Of a DNA stretch of 64,000 nt, positions 52,960 to 62,460 are shown piece after piece. The stretch is from contig NZ_JAAXCM010000064.1 of assembly GCF_019734885.1 (NCBI RefSeq), positions 62,001-126,000 of the forward strand. Reading direction: 5' to 3'. A program made the position numbers and the translations under genes. This stretch comes from Pseudocoprococcus catus (GTDB lineage Bacteria > Bacillota > Clostridia > Lachnospirales > Lachnospiraceae). Each line of letters starts with the position of its first letter. Position 1 is the stretch's first letter. A model generated the notes under the pieces. That model ran no database searches. It was given only the letters and a program-made list of their open reading frames with translations, and was not told the DNA's origin.

Positions 52960-54219
52960 CTATTCCCCGCTGCTCTTTGAAATCACAACGTGTACATATG
53001 CATCTTCAGCCAATTCCAGATTATCATCAAAAATAACCGTTAATGGCAAATTATACTCACCTTCTCCGTAATCACTGACATCGATCAATGCCGTCAGGTT
53101 ATCTGCAGTAAGTGCATTGACTTCACTGGCAATACCTTTGACCTTAAGTGTAACTGCTTTATCAGAAGAACCGGTTACACTTTTCTCGTAAGTATAATCT
53201 GTACTGCTCCCCTTCAACGAAACTTTACTTAAAGGCAATTCAAAAGATGTTTCTGTAATCTTCTGTATATCAACAACTAATGCCACCGTTGCTTCCTTAT
53301 CAGTGAAAACAACACCATCCGGCAGCTGCTCGGCAATATTCTGTGCAATTGATACAGAGTCTTCGATCTTATCATTCTTACCGGATATATCATAATCCTT
53401 CAATGTCACCTGATCAATCTTATCCAGATCTTCCTTACGACCGGCAACTGTTACTTCCTTCGGTTCATAAACAGCTGATACCACACGATATCCCTCTGCT
53501 ACCCGACCGGTTACACCAAAATTAACAGGTACCGTCTTCGTCTGATAAATCGGCACATTCACACTGATATCTGATTGAGAAATATTCAACGTGGAGCTGG
53601 ATACTTCACTGCCGTTCTGATCTAATAATTTCAACGTTGTATTCGTTGTTATATCAGATGTATTGCTGCTTCCGACAGCAACACTGACATTTGCTTCCGC
53701 AATTTGATCAACAACTGATTTCGGACCGGATACCGTCACCATATTCGGTGTCGCAACTCCCTGACCAATATAATATCCTGAAGCAACTTTGCCGCTTGTA
53801 ACAACCTTTATATTTAGTGACTTCTCAACCAAGTCTTCAATCTCAACCTTCAGTACTGTACTGCTTCCAATGGGTGTGATCTCCAAATTCGGATATTTCG
53901 GGCAGGAGACATCCACCATAACAGCGCCTGTAATGGATAACGTAGACAGATCTGCAACCGCAAGAAGATCATCCTTGGATAATCGATTGACAATAGATGT
54001 CTTTCCTTTGACCTTTACGCTGACCGTATTGCCCCCTACATAACTGTAGGCTTTGCCTGCTTCCGTAATCTGATCACCATTGATCTCTGTTACGCTGATA
54101 TCTGAAAACTCCCTTGTATAAACAGGATCTTCAATACTCAACACCACCAGCCACACCAAAACTGCGAGGGCCAATGACAGAATCTTCAGACCAAAATTAT
54201 GCGTCAGTCTTTCTCTCAT
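52960..54219 (-). CDS. cdaR: YbbR-domain protein (CdaR-like regulator of CdaA)
   Basis: A 419-residue protein with one N-terminal membrane helix (LKILSLALAVLVWLVVLSIE) and at least four YbbR repeats outside. The repeats are recognised by strands such as VNRLSKDDLLAVADLSTLSI, KSVVDQIAEANVSV, and YEPKEVTVAGRKEDLDKIDQ. YbbR proteins bind and tune the diadenylate cyclase CdaA. It overlaps cdaA by 23 bases, which fits a fixed stoichiometry. The family is usually followed by glmM; here an HPr-like gene follows instead. Confidence 0.9.
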   Translation of the reverse strand: MRERLTHNFGLKILSLALAVLVWLVVLSIEDPVYTREFSDISVTEINGDQITEAGKAYSYVGGNTVSVKVKGKTSIVNRLSKDDLLAVADLSTLSITGAVMVDVSCPKYPNLEITPIGSSTVLKVEIEDLVEKSLNIKVVTSGKVASGYYIGQGVATPNMVTVSGPKSVVDQIAEANVSVAVGSSNTSDITTNTTLKLLDQNGSEVSSSTLNISQSDISVNVPIYQTKTVPVNFGVTGRVAEGYRVVSAVYEPKEVTVAGRKEDLDKIDQVTLKDYDISGKNDKIEDSVSIAQNIAEQLPDGVVFTDKEATVALVVDIQKITETSFELPLSKVSLKGSSTDYTYEKSVTGSSDKAVTLKVKGIASEVNALTADNLTALIDVSDYGEGEYNLPLTVIFDDNLELAEDAYVHVVISKSSGE

Positions 54220-55069
54220 TCTTAATCCTCTCCCTCAGTTTTTTTCGCTTGCCCTCATCAACACCCTGGGTTATCTCTGCCAGTTTTGCTTTCAGATCAT
54301 CCGGAGATACACTTCGGGTCAGTTTACCGCTCTCTGCAATAGAAACCGCACCCGTTTCCTCAGAAACGATAATTGTCAAACTGTCTGAAACTTCACTGAT
54401 TCCAACACCTGCACGATGTCTCGTACCAAGTTCTTTGCTCAGCTCCATATTGTCACTCAGCGGCAGATAACAAGTCGCAGCCACTACTCTCTGGTTTCTT
54501 ATGAACACAGCACCATCATGCAGCGGTGTATTATGTTCAAAAATATTCATCAGCAACTGGCTTGAAATCAATGCGTCAATCGGAATACCTGTGCGTTCAT
54601 ATTCATTGAGAATCACCTTCTTCTCCATCACAATCAGCGCACCGGTCTTTACCTTGCTCATCTCAAAAACCGCTTTCACAATTTCGGAGTTGATCTTGTC
54701 ACGACTTCTTCTGTCTTCCTCTGCAATCACTGCCGATGTTCCGAAAATAGAAAAAATAATATTTTTCCTTCCCAACTGCTCAAGGGCACGCCGCAGCTCC
54801 GGCTGAAAAACAATGACAACAACTGTCACAAGCACACCTGCTGTCTTTGACATCAACCACGTCAGCGTAGTGAGATGGAAGAAATAGGAAATCAAAGCAA
54901 AGGCTGTCACCACAACAATGCCCTTCAGCAATGTCCACGCCCGCGTATTCTTAACCCAGATCAACAGCTCATAAATAATCACTGTCAAAATCAGGATTTC
55001 TACAATATAGGTAAGATGAAATGACTGCGGAAAGCCAATATTGTTCAACATACTCATCCATCTATGCAT
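54197..55069 (-). CDS. cdaA: Diadenylate cyclase CdaA
   Basis: A 290-residue membrane-bound enzyme that makes cyclic di-AMP from two ATP. Three N-terminal membrane helices (residues 20-88) precede the DAC domain, with Asp185 in LHDGAVFI and Arg217-His218-Arg219 in LGTRHRAGVG as catalytic/ATP motifs. Cyclic di-AMP controls potassium and osmolyte balance and wall integrity. ATG 55069 follows GGGGGG by 10 bases. It is the third gene of an operon with two unknown membrane proteins upstream and ybbR and HPr downstream. Confidence 0.96.
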   Translation of the reverse strand: MHRWMSMLNNIGFPQSFHLTYIVEILILTVIIYELLIWVKNTRAWTLLKGIVVVTAFALISYFFHLTTLTWLMSKTAGVLVTVVVIVFQPELRRALEQLGRKNIIFSIFGTSAVIAEEDRRSRDKINSEIVKAVFEMSKVKTGALIVMEKKVILNEYERTGIPIDALISSQLLMNIFEHNTPLHDGAVFIRNQRVVAATCYLPLSDNMELSKELGTRHRAGVGISEVSDSLTIIVSEETGAVSIAESGKLTRSVSPDDLKAKLAEITQGVDEGKRKKLRERIKNERKTDA

Positions 55070-55107
55070 TTCATATCATCCCCCCTGTCCTGTATAAATC
55101 TAATACT

Positions 55108-56091
55108 TTATTTGTTCTCCTGTGAAGCCTGAACACCATTCTTCACAGATTTCTTTGTCTGAGAATTAACCTTAACGACATTCTTCTCTGCACCTGAAAC
55201 CGAAATCTTCGGTATCGCCTTCACATAATAATAATAGTCATCGTCCTCAAACTGTACGTATTCTTTTCTGGAATAGTCTACCGCACACTTCATAAACTGC
55301 AGCAACATCGCCAATAATGCCCCAATCACCGCACCCGCAACCAGACCAATAATATTGAGATCTATTCCAAAAGCCGCCGCACAGAAAAATGCAACAACGA
55401 TCTCTGCTGCCGCACCTGCTGCAATTGCAGCATACCACGCATAATCAAATGAAAACTGACTAATAATAAAAACAACTGCCATCGCCACTGCTGCTGCAAT
55501 CGCATACAGCCAGATCATCTTATCATCTGTTACCTGTCCAATAATTGTACCCATCGCCTCAACGATGGCATCCAGATTAAAGGACATCCCTGTTCCGACA
55601 ATGGATGCTGCTCCACAGGCATAGCCCAGGAACTTCACCATAAAGAGACCGATCACCGCAGGCACAACCGCATAAGGCGAAAAAAACATCCCCGCCAGAA
55701 TCGGTATCATAAAATGCATATCATACTGCATCAAAACAGGCACTGCCAGAAGAACCACACTCTGCTCCGGTGCAAACTTCAGAAACATCAGATATAAAAT
55801 AAGCATCACAACAATTACCAAAGCTCCGATGAGCACCGATAATTTCATCATGTGTGCTGTAATTACAGCCGCAACAATAAAAACTGAAAAGCTGCCCGGA
55901 ATAATCGAACAGATTAATGACAGCAATACATTTACCATTGGATTATCCAGAATTTCAAAATATCCTAACTGTGAATTCACACAATTAAATACAAACATCA
56001 TTCCGATAAACTTGGCAATGATCAAAAACCATGTCTCGTATTCTTTGACAAAACGGCTGATCTTATCCCGCATTACAAAAAGCTCTGTCAT
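55108..56091 (-). CDS. Uncharacterised polytopic membrane protein of the cdaA operon
   Basis: A 327-residue protein with about 8-9 membrane helices, after a charged N-terminus (MTELFVMRDKISRFVKEYET). It contains Gly/Ala-rich spans such as AIAAGAAAEIVVAFFCAAAF and an acidic plus Tyr-rich segment (VQFEDDDYYYYVKA) near the end, then a Lys/Asn-rich tail. I do not recognise the family. It overlaps the upstream small membrane gene by 4 bases and ends 38 bases before cdaA, so it could help CdaA or transport an ion or osmolyte linked to cyclic di-AMP. That is inference from position. Confidence 0.75.
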   Translation of the reverse strand: MTELFVMRDKISRFVKEYETWFLIIAKFIGMMFVFNCVNSQLGYFEILDNPMVNVLLSLICSIIPGSFSVFIVAAVITAHMMKLSVLIGALVIVVMLILYLMFLKFAPEQSVVLLAVPVLMQYDMHFMIPILAGMFFSPYAVVPAVIGLFMVKFLGYACGAASIVGTGMSFNLDAIVEAMGTIIGQVTDDKMIWLYAIAAAVAMAVVFIISQFSFDYAWYAAIAAGAAAEIVVAFFCAAAFGIDLNIIGLVAGAVIGALLAMLLQFMKCAVDYSRKEYVQFEDDDYYYYVKAIPKISVSGAEKNVVKVNSQTKKSVKNGVQASQENK

Positions 56092-56501
56092 CTCTTATCC
56101 TCCTGTGTCCGGACATTCTTCTCTCCGCACTGATCAATATGACGCAGTATACGGTAATACTTCTTCACCTGCTTGCGACTTGACTGATACTGCCACGAAT
56201 AATAAACAATACCAATTCCCGTATAGATAACAAGCAGAATAATATAAAGAAGCAGCATTTCTTTCAGCAGCAATCCCAACTGCATATTGGCTGCCATATC
56301 AAATATCTCTTCAATCTTATATACAGCATATAGTCCTGCCAACAATATATACGCAATTGTGAGACTAATGCCATTCTTCAAAAGATGCAGTCTGACGTAA
56401 TCACCCATAAAATACTCATTGCGTCCGAGATCAATACGGCCCTGCCGCTTTTCATAAATCGATGCCTTCGTCATCCAGCGAATTTTCTCCTCATTCAGCA
56501 T
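56088..56501 (-). CDS. Small unknown membrane protein, first gene of the cdaA operon
   Basis: A 137-residue protein with two or three membrane helices (NGISLTIAYILLAGLYAVYK, GLLLKEMLLLYIILLVIYTG) and a basic C-terminal tail. ATG 56501 has AAAGGA 8 bases upstream; the longer frame to 56561 lacks a ribosome site. It overlaps the next membrane gene by 4 bases. No recognised family. A palindrome GGTATA-N5-TATACC (56541-56557) lies upstream over a likely -10 region and may be the operon operator. Confidence 0.7.
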   Translation of the reverse strand: MLNEEKIRWMTKASIYEKRQGRIDLGRNEYFMGDYVRLHLLKNGISLTIAYILLAGLYAVYKIEEIFDMAANMQLGLLLKEMLLLYIILLVIYTGIGIVYYSWQYQSSRKQVKKYYRILRHIDQCGEKNVRTQEDKR

Positions 56502-56618
56502 ATACAAATCCTTTCTTAACTCTATAAACAAACCCCCAAAGGTATAATGAGTATACCACATTTATACTTTCTATGCCATAATTTAGAGAAAAAAAGTGCT
56601 ATAAAGCCTTCCTCCGCT

Positions 56619-57374
56619 TCAGCGTACTGTCAGATCCTTAATGACCTCGCCGGCTATGATCAGTCCGACAACAGATGGCACAAAGGCTGTGCTTCCCGGT
56701 ACCTGACGTCTCTGCGTGCATGCCCTTGCACTCCCCGGAGGACAAATACAATGTGATCTGCAGCTGTTTTCCGTATCATCAATCGGCGTCAGTGCTTTTT
56801 CTTTTGAATACACAACCTTCAGTTTCTTAATTCCTCTTTTCTTCAGTTCACGCCGCATCACCTTCGCCAGAGGGCATACAGATGTCTTATAAATGTCTGC
56901 CACTTCAAAAGCTGTCGGATCCAGCTTATTGCCTGCCCCCATGGAACTGATGATCGGTGTTCCCGCTTTCTGTGCGGCTTCCACCAGCATAATTTTGCCT
57001 GTCACCGTATCAATGGCATCTACAACATAATCATACGATGCAAAATCAAATTCATCCGCGGTATCCGGCACAAAAAATGTCTTGTACGTATTCACAACCG
57101 CATCAGGATTAATATCCAGGACTCTCTCCTTTGCTGCATCTACCTTGTACTGTCCAATAGTTTTTCTTGTGGCAATGATCTGACGATTGATATTGGTCAG
57201 ACACACTTTATCGTCATCGATCAGATTCAATGTACCGACACCGCTTCTGGCCAGGGCTTCAACTGTAAAACCGCCTACGCCGCCAATCCCAAAAACTGCC
57301 ACTCTGGCATTTTTCAGTTTTTCCATATTGTCATGTCCCAGCAGTAATTCTGTTCTAGAAAACTGATTCAGCAT
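56619..57374 (-). CDS. tcdA: tRNA threonylcarbamoyladenosine dehydratase (TcdA/CsdL)
   Basis: A 251-residue E1-like enzyme that cyclises t6A37 in tRNA using ATP. AVFGIGGVGGFTVEALARSG is the nucleotide loop. LIDDDKVCLTNINRQIIA holds the catalytic Asp/Arg residues. SYDYVVDAIDTVTGKI and ISSMGAGNKLDPTAFEVADI mark the TcdA branch as distinct from ThiF/MoeB. Cys clusters near the end (CRSHCICPPGSARACTQ) are typical of Firmicutes members. AAGGAG precedes the start, 16 bases after the upstream gene stop. Confidence 0.93.
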   Translation of the reverse strand: MLNQFSRTELLLGHDNMEKLKNARVAVFGIGGVGGFTVEALARSGVGTLNLIDDDKVCLTNINRQIIATRKTIGQYKVDAAKERVLDINPDAVVNTYKTFFVPDTADEFDFASYDYVVDAIDTVTGKIMLVEAAQKAGTPIISSMGAGNKLDPTAFEVADIYKTSVCPLAKVMRRELKKRGIKKLKVVYSKEKALTPIDDTENSCRSHCICPPGSARACTQRRQVPGSTAFVPSVVGLIIAGEVIKDLTVR

Positions 57375-57390
57375 AATTTTCTCCTTATAT

Positions 57391-59139
57391 TTAGCCGCGG
57401 TATCTGTTCAGCACCGCATAAATTTCCTGTTTTCTCGGACGTGCCAGACCACAGGGCACATAACCGCTGCAAAAGGCCTGCCATCCTCTTGCATCAAATA
57501 TTTTCTCTACACCGTCCACCGTCTCCTGTACAGTCTGTACTGTCTGATTCTTTTCCAGAAGATAACGCATAAAATACGCCAGTGCGGCCGTCTGTTCGCT
57601 GTCTGCCAGCTGCTCCACATATCTCAGATCCACTGTTTCTTTGTCAAGGACCATTGTTTCTCTGCCCATGACTTTCACTTTCATAGCACGCGGTCTCTCA
57701 GAACCGCCGGATCCCTGACGTCCTCTTCGTCTGCCGCAGTCTCTTCCGCCGTGCATCTGTTCCCGCTTGTGTCCGGCTGACGGATTCTTTCTGTCAAAGG
57801 CCGGCATCTCAAACTGTGCCGAAGTGATCTGCCCGTTCTCATTTTGTCCACAGATTTCTCTGACTTTATCCGTGATATCCACTACATGATAACGATCCAT
57901 CTGAATAACTCTGTCTGCTTCATAAAAGAAAGCTCCTGAGCTTCCGGCAACAAGAATTGTGGATATTCCGGCCTGCTCATACAGTGCACGCATTCGCTCG
58001 ATAAACGGTGTGATTGGTTCCTTTTTTCTTGAAATTACACGCTGCATCAGTGCATCCCGCACCATAAAATTCGTAGCCGATGTATCTTCATCAATCAAAA
58101 GCAGTCTGGTCCCTGCTTCCATACTCTCCACAACTCCGGCTGCCTGGGAAGTACTGCCACTGGCATCCATCGTTGAAAAACAGCTGGTATCTCTGCCGTT
58201 CGGAAGATCATTAATAAACATCGAGATATCTACATTTCTCACAGAGCGGCCATCCTCCGCTCTTAATTTGACAGCTGTTTCATCTGTGATTACCAATTCT
58301 CTGCCGTCACCGCCAATATGATCATATACACCATTCTGCAATGCTTCAAGCAAGGTTGACTTGCCGTGATAACCGCCTCCGACGATCAGAGTGATACCTT
58401 CCGGAATCGCCATACCACTGACTTTCCCTCGATGAGGCAATTCGATCACTTTCTCTAATGTATCCGGAGACTGAAAAGGTACGCTCCCTGACATCGGCAA
58501 TTCAGACACGCCGCTTTTTCTCGGCAAAATAGAACCATTTGCTGCAAAAGCGACCCAATGATTTTCGGCAAGTATTTTTCTTAATACATTCTGATCTTCT
58601 GCCAACCAGACTGCCTGCTCCACTTTCTGATGGTCCAGCCGTCTCCAGCACAAAGCATTTTCAATACATTCAGGCAAAAACTCAAACAATATCTTTTCAA
58701 GCTCTTTTGCCTGAATCGTCCTTCCAGATGCCGGAAATCCCACATGAAATCTGAGAATAATTCCCACAGCATCAATCTCACAGGCACTGCGCTCAAGTAC
58801 CTCCTGTCCGCATCTGCTGATACTCATCAGTCCGCTCTTTCCTGAACCCTTTGCTTTAAAATTATATTTTTCAAACTGCCGTCCTGCTTCACGGACAATA
58901 TAATCTCTCAATGCAATTTCCCCACAATTGCTCTCATAATACCTCTCCGGTATTCCCGCCTGCCGGTGAGGCATTTCCACATGCAGACTGGAGGGAGATG
59001 CAAAAGGATCTCCCTGTACATGATCAATGATTAATTTATATTTTTCAAACTGATAGGTTCCGGCCAGTGACTTATATGCAGGATAACTTCTCCTGTCCAT
59101 TCCACGCAGTTCTTTACGAAGTTCTTCAGCCGTTCGCAT
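57391..59139 (-). CDS. ABC-ATPase domain protein (COG3044/PF09818 type)
   Basis: A 582-residue protein of the predicted ABC-ATPase family, which lacks transporter partners. The start RRSYPAYKSLAGTYQFEKYK is family-like. P-loop-like LIVGGGYHGKSTLLEALQNG and Walker B LLLIDEDTSATNFMVRD are present, with a signature-like DTSCFSTMDASGSTSQAA stretch. The C-terminal third (REQMHGGRDCGRRRGRQGSG) contains a Gly/Arg-rich linker. The biochemical function is unknown; a role in nucleic acid handling is only a guess. It precedes tcdA with a 16-base gap and has a promoter at 59175-59203. Confidence 0.85.
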   Translation of the reverse strand: MRTAEELRKELRGMDRRSYPAYKSLAGTYQFEKYKLIIDHVQGDPFASPSSLHVEMPHRQAGIPERYYESNCGEIALRDYIVREAGRQFEKYNFKAKGSGKSGLMSISRCGQEVLERSACEIDAVGIILRFHVGFPASGRTIQAKELEKILFEFLPECIENALCWRRLDHQKVEQAVWLAEDQNVLRKILAENHWVAFAANGSILPRKSGVSELPMSGSVPFQSPDTLEKVIELPHRGKVSGMAIPEGITLIVGGGYHGKSTLLEALQNGVYDHIGGDGRELVITDETAVKLRAEDGRSVRNVDISMFINDLPNGRDTSCFSTMDASGSTSQAAGVVESMEAGTRLLLIDEDTSATNFMVRDALMQRVISRKKEPITPFIERMRALYEQAGISTILVAGSSGAFFYEADRVIQMDRYHVVDITDKVREICGQNENGQITSAQFEMPAFDRKNPSAGHKREQMHGGRDCGRRRGRQGSGGSERPRAMKVKVMGRETMVLDKETVDLRYVEQLADSEQTAALAYFMRYLLEKNQTVQTVQETVDGVEKIFDARGWQAFCSGYVPCGLARPRKQEIYAVLNRYRG

Positions 59140-59174
59140 GATATTTACTCCTTTCGGCCATTTTGACTCTTCCT

Positions 59175-59203
59175 ATTTTATTACAACTCTATCCATCGGT
59201 CAA
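59175..59203 (-). promoter_or_regulatory. Sigma-A promoter for the ABC-ATPase/tcdA pair
   Basis: TTGACC and TAAAAT with 17-base spacing on the minus strand, about 36 bases before the gene. Confidence 0.65.
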
Positions 59204-59216
59204 TGACGGATAAAAG

Positions 59217-59264
59217 AAAAACGACCATCACTGAATTTTCTTTCGTTCAGTATGGTCGTTTTTA
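59217..59264 (-). terminator. Rho-independent terminator of feoB
   Basis: A long stem (about 59217-59235 with 59246-59264, one small bulge) is followed by a T run on the minus strand. Confidence 0.88.
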
Positions 59265-59302
59265 TTCTACATAGACATATCTTTATCCAATTTCAAAATC
59301 CA

Positions 59303-61672
59303 TTACAAAAACATCAGCGCATGATAAACCAGGAATGCACAGATCCAGGCAATAGCACACTGCAGAATCACAACTCCAATGGCCCACTTCTGTCCCAGCT
59401 CTCTTCTAATTGATGCGATCGCTGCTACACAAGGCGTATAAAGTAAACAGAAAACAAGTAATGCTGCCGCTGCCTTTGTTGAAATCAGTGATGTCAGGGC
59501 TGCCGTTGATCCAAACAGAATAGATAATGTGGAAACAACGCTCTCTTTGGCAATAAAGCCGGTGATCAATGCTGTTGATATTCTCCAGTCACCGAATCCA
59601 AGCGGTGCAAAAACAGGTGCGATAACGCCGGCAATCCCCGCCAGGATACTGTCTTTGGACTCTGTCACCATATTCAGATGCGGACTGAATGTTGTAAGGA
59701 ACCAGACAATAATCGTTGCAAGGAATATAACCGTAAATGCTCGCTGAAGAAAATCTTTGGCCTTATCCCACAAAAGCTGCAGAACATTTTTGGCTCCAGG
59801 CATTCTGTAATTCGGCAGCTCCATAACAAACGGCACTGCATCCCCCTTGAAAATACTATTTTTGGCAATCATTGCCACTAAGATGCCTACTGCAATACCG
59901 CCAAAATAGAGTGCAACCATGATCAGACCACTATACTTCGGAAAGAAAGCCGCTGTAAAGAATCCGTAAATCGGCAGTTTGGCTGTACAGCTCATAAACG
60001 GTATCAGCATGATCGTCATCTTACGGTCTCGTTCCGACGGCAGTGTTCTGCTGGCCATAACTCCCGGCACTGAACACCCAAAACCAATCAGCATCGGTAC
60101 AATGCTTCGTCCCGAAAGTCCGATCTTTCTCAGCAGCTTATCCATAACGAAAGCCACTCTGGCCATGTAACCTGTATCCTCCAGAAGGGACAGGAAGAAG
60201 AACAACGTCACGATGATTGGCAGGAAGCTTAACACACTGCCGACACCATTAAAAATGCCGTTAATAATCAACGAATGCAGGGCATCATTCACATTCCACG
60301 CAGTCATTCCGGCATCTGCCAGCTCCGTCAGCCATCCGATGAACTGTTCAAGCAGTCCCTGCAGCCATGCACCGATCACATTAAATGTCAGCCAGAAAAC
60401 CAACGCCATAATACCGATAAAAGATGGAATAGCTGTATATTTGCCGGTAAGGATCTGATCAATCTTACGGCTTCTCTCGCGCTCCTTACTTTCATGCGGT
60501 TTGACCACACATGCTTCTGTCAGGTGCTGGATAAATGCAAAACGCATATCCGCAATGGCCGCTGCACGATCAAGTCCGCGCTCCTCCTCCATCTGACAGA
60601 TAATATGCTCCAGCATCTCCTGCTCATTCTGTGACAGTTTCAAAGCTTCCAGGATGCCGCTGTCGCCCTCCACCAGCTTTGTGGCCGCAAAGCGCACCGG
60701 GATGCCGGCCTGTATGGCATGATCTTCAATCAGATGCATAATACCATGCAGACAGCGGTGAACCGCACCGCCATGGTCACTCTCATCGCAGAAATCTTTT
60801 CTTCCTCGGCATTCCTGATACTTCGCCACATGCAGCGCATGACTGGCCAACTCTTCAATTCCTTCATTCTTCGCTGCCGAAATCGGTACAACCGGAATTC
60901 CAAGAAGTGCCTCCATCTCATTGATATCAACGGTTCCGCCATTGCCGCGCATCTCGTCCATCATATTCAATGCCAGCACCATCGGTACATCCAGTTCCAT
61001 CAGCTGCATGGTCAGATAAAGATTTCTCTCAATGTTGGTTGCATCTACAATATTAATAATACCTGTCGGCTTTTCCTCAAGAATAAACTGCCGTGAGACA
61101 ATTTCCTCACTTGTATAGGGTGACAGGGAATAAATACCCGGCAAATCTGTCACCAGTGTATCCTCATGCCCTCTGATCACACCGCTCTTGCGGTCCACAG
61201 TAACTCCCGGGAAATTGCCGACATGCTGATTGGCACCGGTCAGCTGGTTAAACAGTGTCGTCTTACCACAATTCTGATTGCCTGCCAGTGCAAATGTCAG
61301 TGTTGTCCCATCCGGAAGCGGATGCTCAGTCTCCTTCTCATGATATTTGCCGCCTTCACCAAGACCGGGATGATCCGTAAAGCGCCCGCTTTCCTTCAAT
61401 CTTCCATCTTTTCTCGCCTTAGAGGCTTCATGTTCGGCTCCTGCCTTCTGAACTTCTTCAATCTCTATCTGCTCAGCATCTGCCAGTCTCAGCGTCAGCT
61501 CATAGCCGTGAAGCCTCAATTCCATTGGGTCTCCCATCGGTGCATACTTCACAAGTGTTACTTCCACGCCCGGAATCATGCCCATATCCAGAAAATGCTG
61601 GCGCAGGGCACCGCTTCCGCCGACAGTCAGAATCACGGCAGATTCGCCTGTCTGTAAATCTCTTAAAGTCAT
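59303..61672 (-). CDS. feoB: FeoA-FeoB fusion ferrous iron transporter
   Basis: A 789-residue fusion. Residues 1-75 are a FeoA SH3-like domain (GALRQHFLDMGMIPGVEVTL, YAPMGDPMELRLHGYEL). Residues 125-290 form the G-protein domain (G1 ALAGNQNCGKTT, G3 DLPGIYSLSPYT, G4 LNMMDEM). Residues 430-789 form the membrane channel with GFGCSVPGVMASRTL and FMSCTAKLPIY, the Cys-containing gates. It imports Fe2+ driven by GTP. ATG 61672 has AGGAGA 7 bases upstream. FeoA is usually a separate small gene; the fusion is known in Clostridia. It has its own promoter. Confidence 0.95.
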   Translation of the reverse strand: MTLRDLQTGESAVILTVGGSGALRQHFLDMGMIPGVEVTLVKYAPMGDPMELRLHGYELTLRLADAEQIEIEEVQKAGAEHEASKARKDGRLKESGRFTDHPGLGEGGKYHEKETEHPLPDGTTLTFALAGNQNCGKTTLFNQLTGANQHVGNFPGVTVDRKSGVIRGHEDTLVTDLPGIYSLSPYTSEEIVSRQFILEEKPTGIINIVDATNIERNLYLTMQLMELDVPMVLALNMMDEMRGNGGTVDINEMEALLGIPVVPISAAKNEGIEELASHALHVAKYQECRGRKDFCDESDHGGAVHRCLHGIMHLIEDHAIQAGIPVRFAATKLVEGDSGILEALKLSQNEQEMLEHIICQMEEERGLDRAAAIADMRFAFIQHLTEACVVKPHESKERERSRKIDQILTGKYTAIPSFIGIMALVFWLTFNVIGAWLQGLLEQFIGWLTELADAGMTAWNVNDALHSLIINGIFNGVGSVLSFLPIIVTLFFFLSLLEDTGYMARVAFVMDKLLRKIGLSGRSIVPMLIGFGCSVPGVMASRTLPSERDRKMTIMLIPFMSCTAKLPIYGFFTAAFFPKYSGLIMVALYFGGIAVGILVAMIAKNSIFKGDAVPFVMELPNYRMPGAKNVLQLLWDKAKDFLQRAFTVIFLATIIVWFLTTFSPHLNMVTESKDSILAGIAGVIAPVFAPLGFGDWRISTALITGFIAKESVVSTLSILFGSTAALTSLISTKAAAALLVFCLLYTPCVAAIASIRRELGQKWAIGVVILQCAIAWICAFLVYHALMFL

Positions 61673-61715
61673 CTTACGTCTCCTATTGATAAAAAAAATC
61701 AATTCTTACGGAGTT

Positions 61716-61744
61716 AGTCTATCCTTATTAATAATTTTTGTCAA
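61716..61744 (-). promoter_or_regulatory. Sigma-A promoter of feoB
   Basis: TTGACA and TAGACT with 17-base spacing on the minus strand. An iron-repressor operator may overlap, but no clear Fur or DtxR palindrome could be assigned. Confidence 0.7.
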
Positions 61745-61770
61745 TAGCTGTTCGGGCAGAATATTCTATG

Positions 61771-61801
61771 CAAAAATCGCGTACATCGAAATGTACGCGA
61801 T
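61771..61801 (-). terminator. Rho-independent terminator of bioY
   Basis: A perfect 11-bp stem (61776-61786 with 61791-61801). Read on the minus strand it has a TTCG tetraloop and five T follow. Confidence 0.92.
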
Positions 61802-61863
61802 CTGAATCCTGCTTTTGAATGTTCTTTTGTTTTTAATCTTATCCTTAAACTGCCAAAAACATT

Positions 61864-62427
61864 TTAAAGACCACCAGCCTTGGATGCCATCTTACGCACC
61901 TGGCGTCCGATCAGCACAGCCAGTACCGTCAAAATAATATCCTTTGGCACAAAAGCTGTCAGAGAATAAATGATAATTCCCTTCAGATCACTTCCTGAAA
62001 GTAATGCCCACTGCAGTGCACCTACACTCTCACAGACAGCCAGTCCAACCAAAGATAAAATGATATTCAGGGCAACATTGAGTTTTGTATTCTGAGTCTT
62101 TGGCTGGATACCGCATAAAATCGTCATCACCGGCCATGCAATAATGTAACCGCCTGTCAGACCTGTCAGGACAGAAAGACCGCCTTTAAAATTAGCAAAA
62201 ACAGGAACGCCGACAGCACCGATTAAAATATACACAAGAACCGCCAGAACACCTCTCTTCCAGCCAAGAATCACTCCCACCAGAGCAACCGCAAAAACCT
62301 GCACCGTAATCGGGACACCTGTCGGCATCGGCAGGGAAACCTGGGACATAACCGCCAGGAATGCGGCAAACATGCCGGCCAACACAATATTCTTCACCGA
62401 AATTCTGTTTGAAAATTCATTTTCCAT
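61864..62427 (-). CDS. bioY: Biotin transporter BioY (ECF substrate-binding component)
   Basis: A 187-residue membrane protein with six helices that binds biotin and works with a shared ECF energising module encoded elsewhere. The family block SLPMPTGVPITVQVFAVALV follows the first helix. YILIGAVGVPVFANFKGGLS, TGGYIIAWPVM and YSLTAFVPKDIILTVLAVLI are typical. ATG 62427 has AGAGGAG 8 bases upstream; the longer frame upstream reads through the repeat element and is not coding. Expressed from a promoter with a BirA-like operator, through a leader of about 275 bases that contains repeat element copy B. Confidence 0.93.
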   Translation of the reverse strand: MENEFSNRISVKNIVLAGMFAAFLAVMSQVSLPMPTGVPITVQVFAVALVGVILGWKRGVLAVLVYILIGAVGVPVFANFKGGLSVLTGLTGGYIIAWPVMTILCGIQPKTQNTKLNVALNIILSLVGLAVCESVGALQWALLSGSDLKGIIIYSLTAFVPKDIILTVLAVLIGRQVRKMASKAGGL

Positions 62428-62460
62428 GGTAACAACTCCTCTACATCTCTTTTTAATGCA

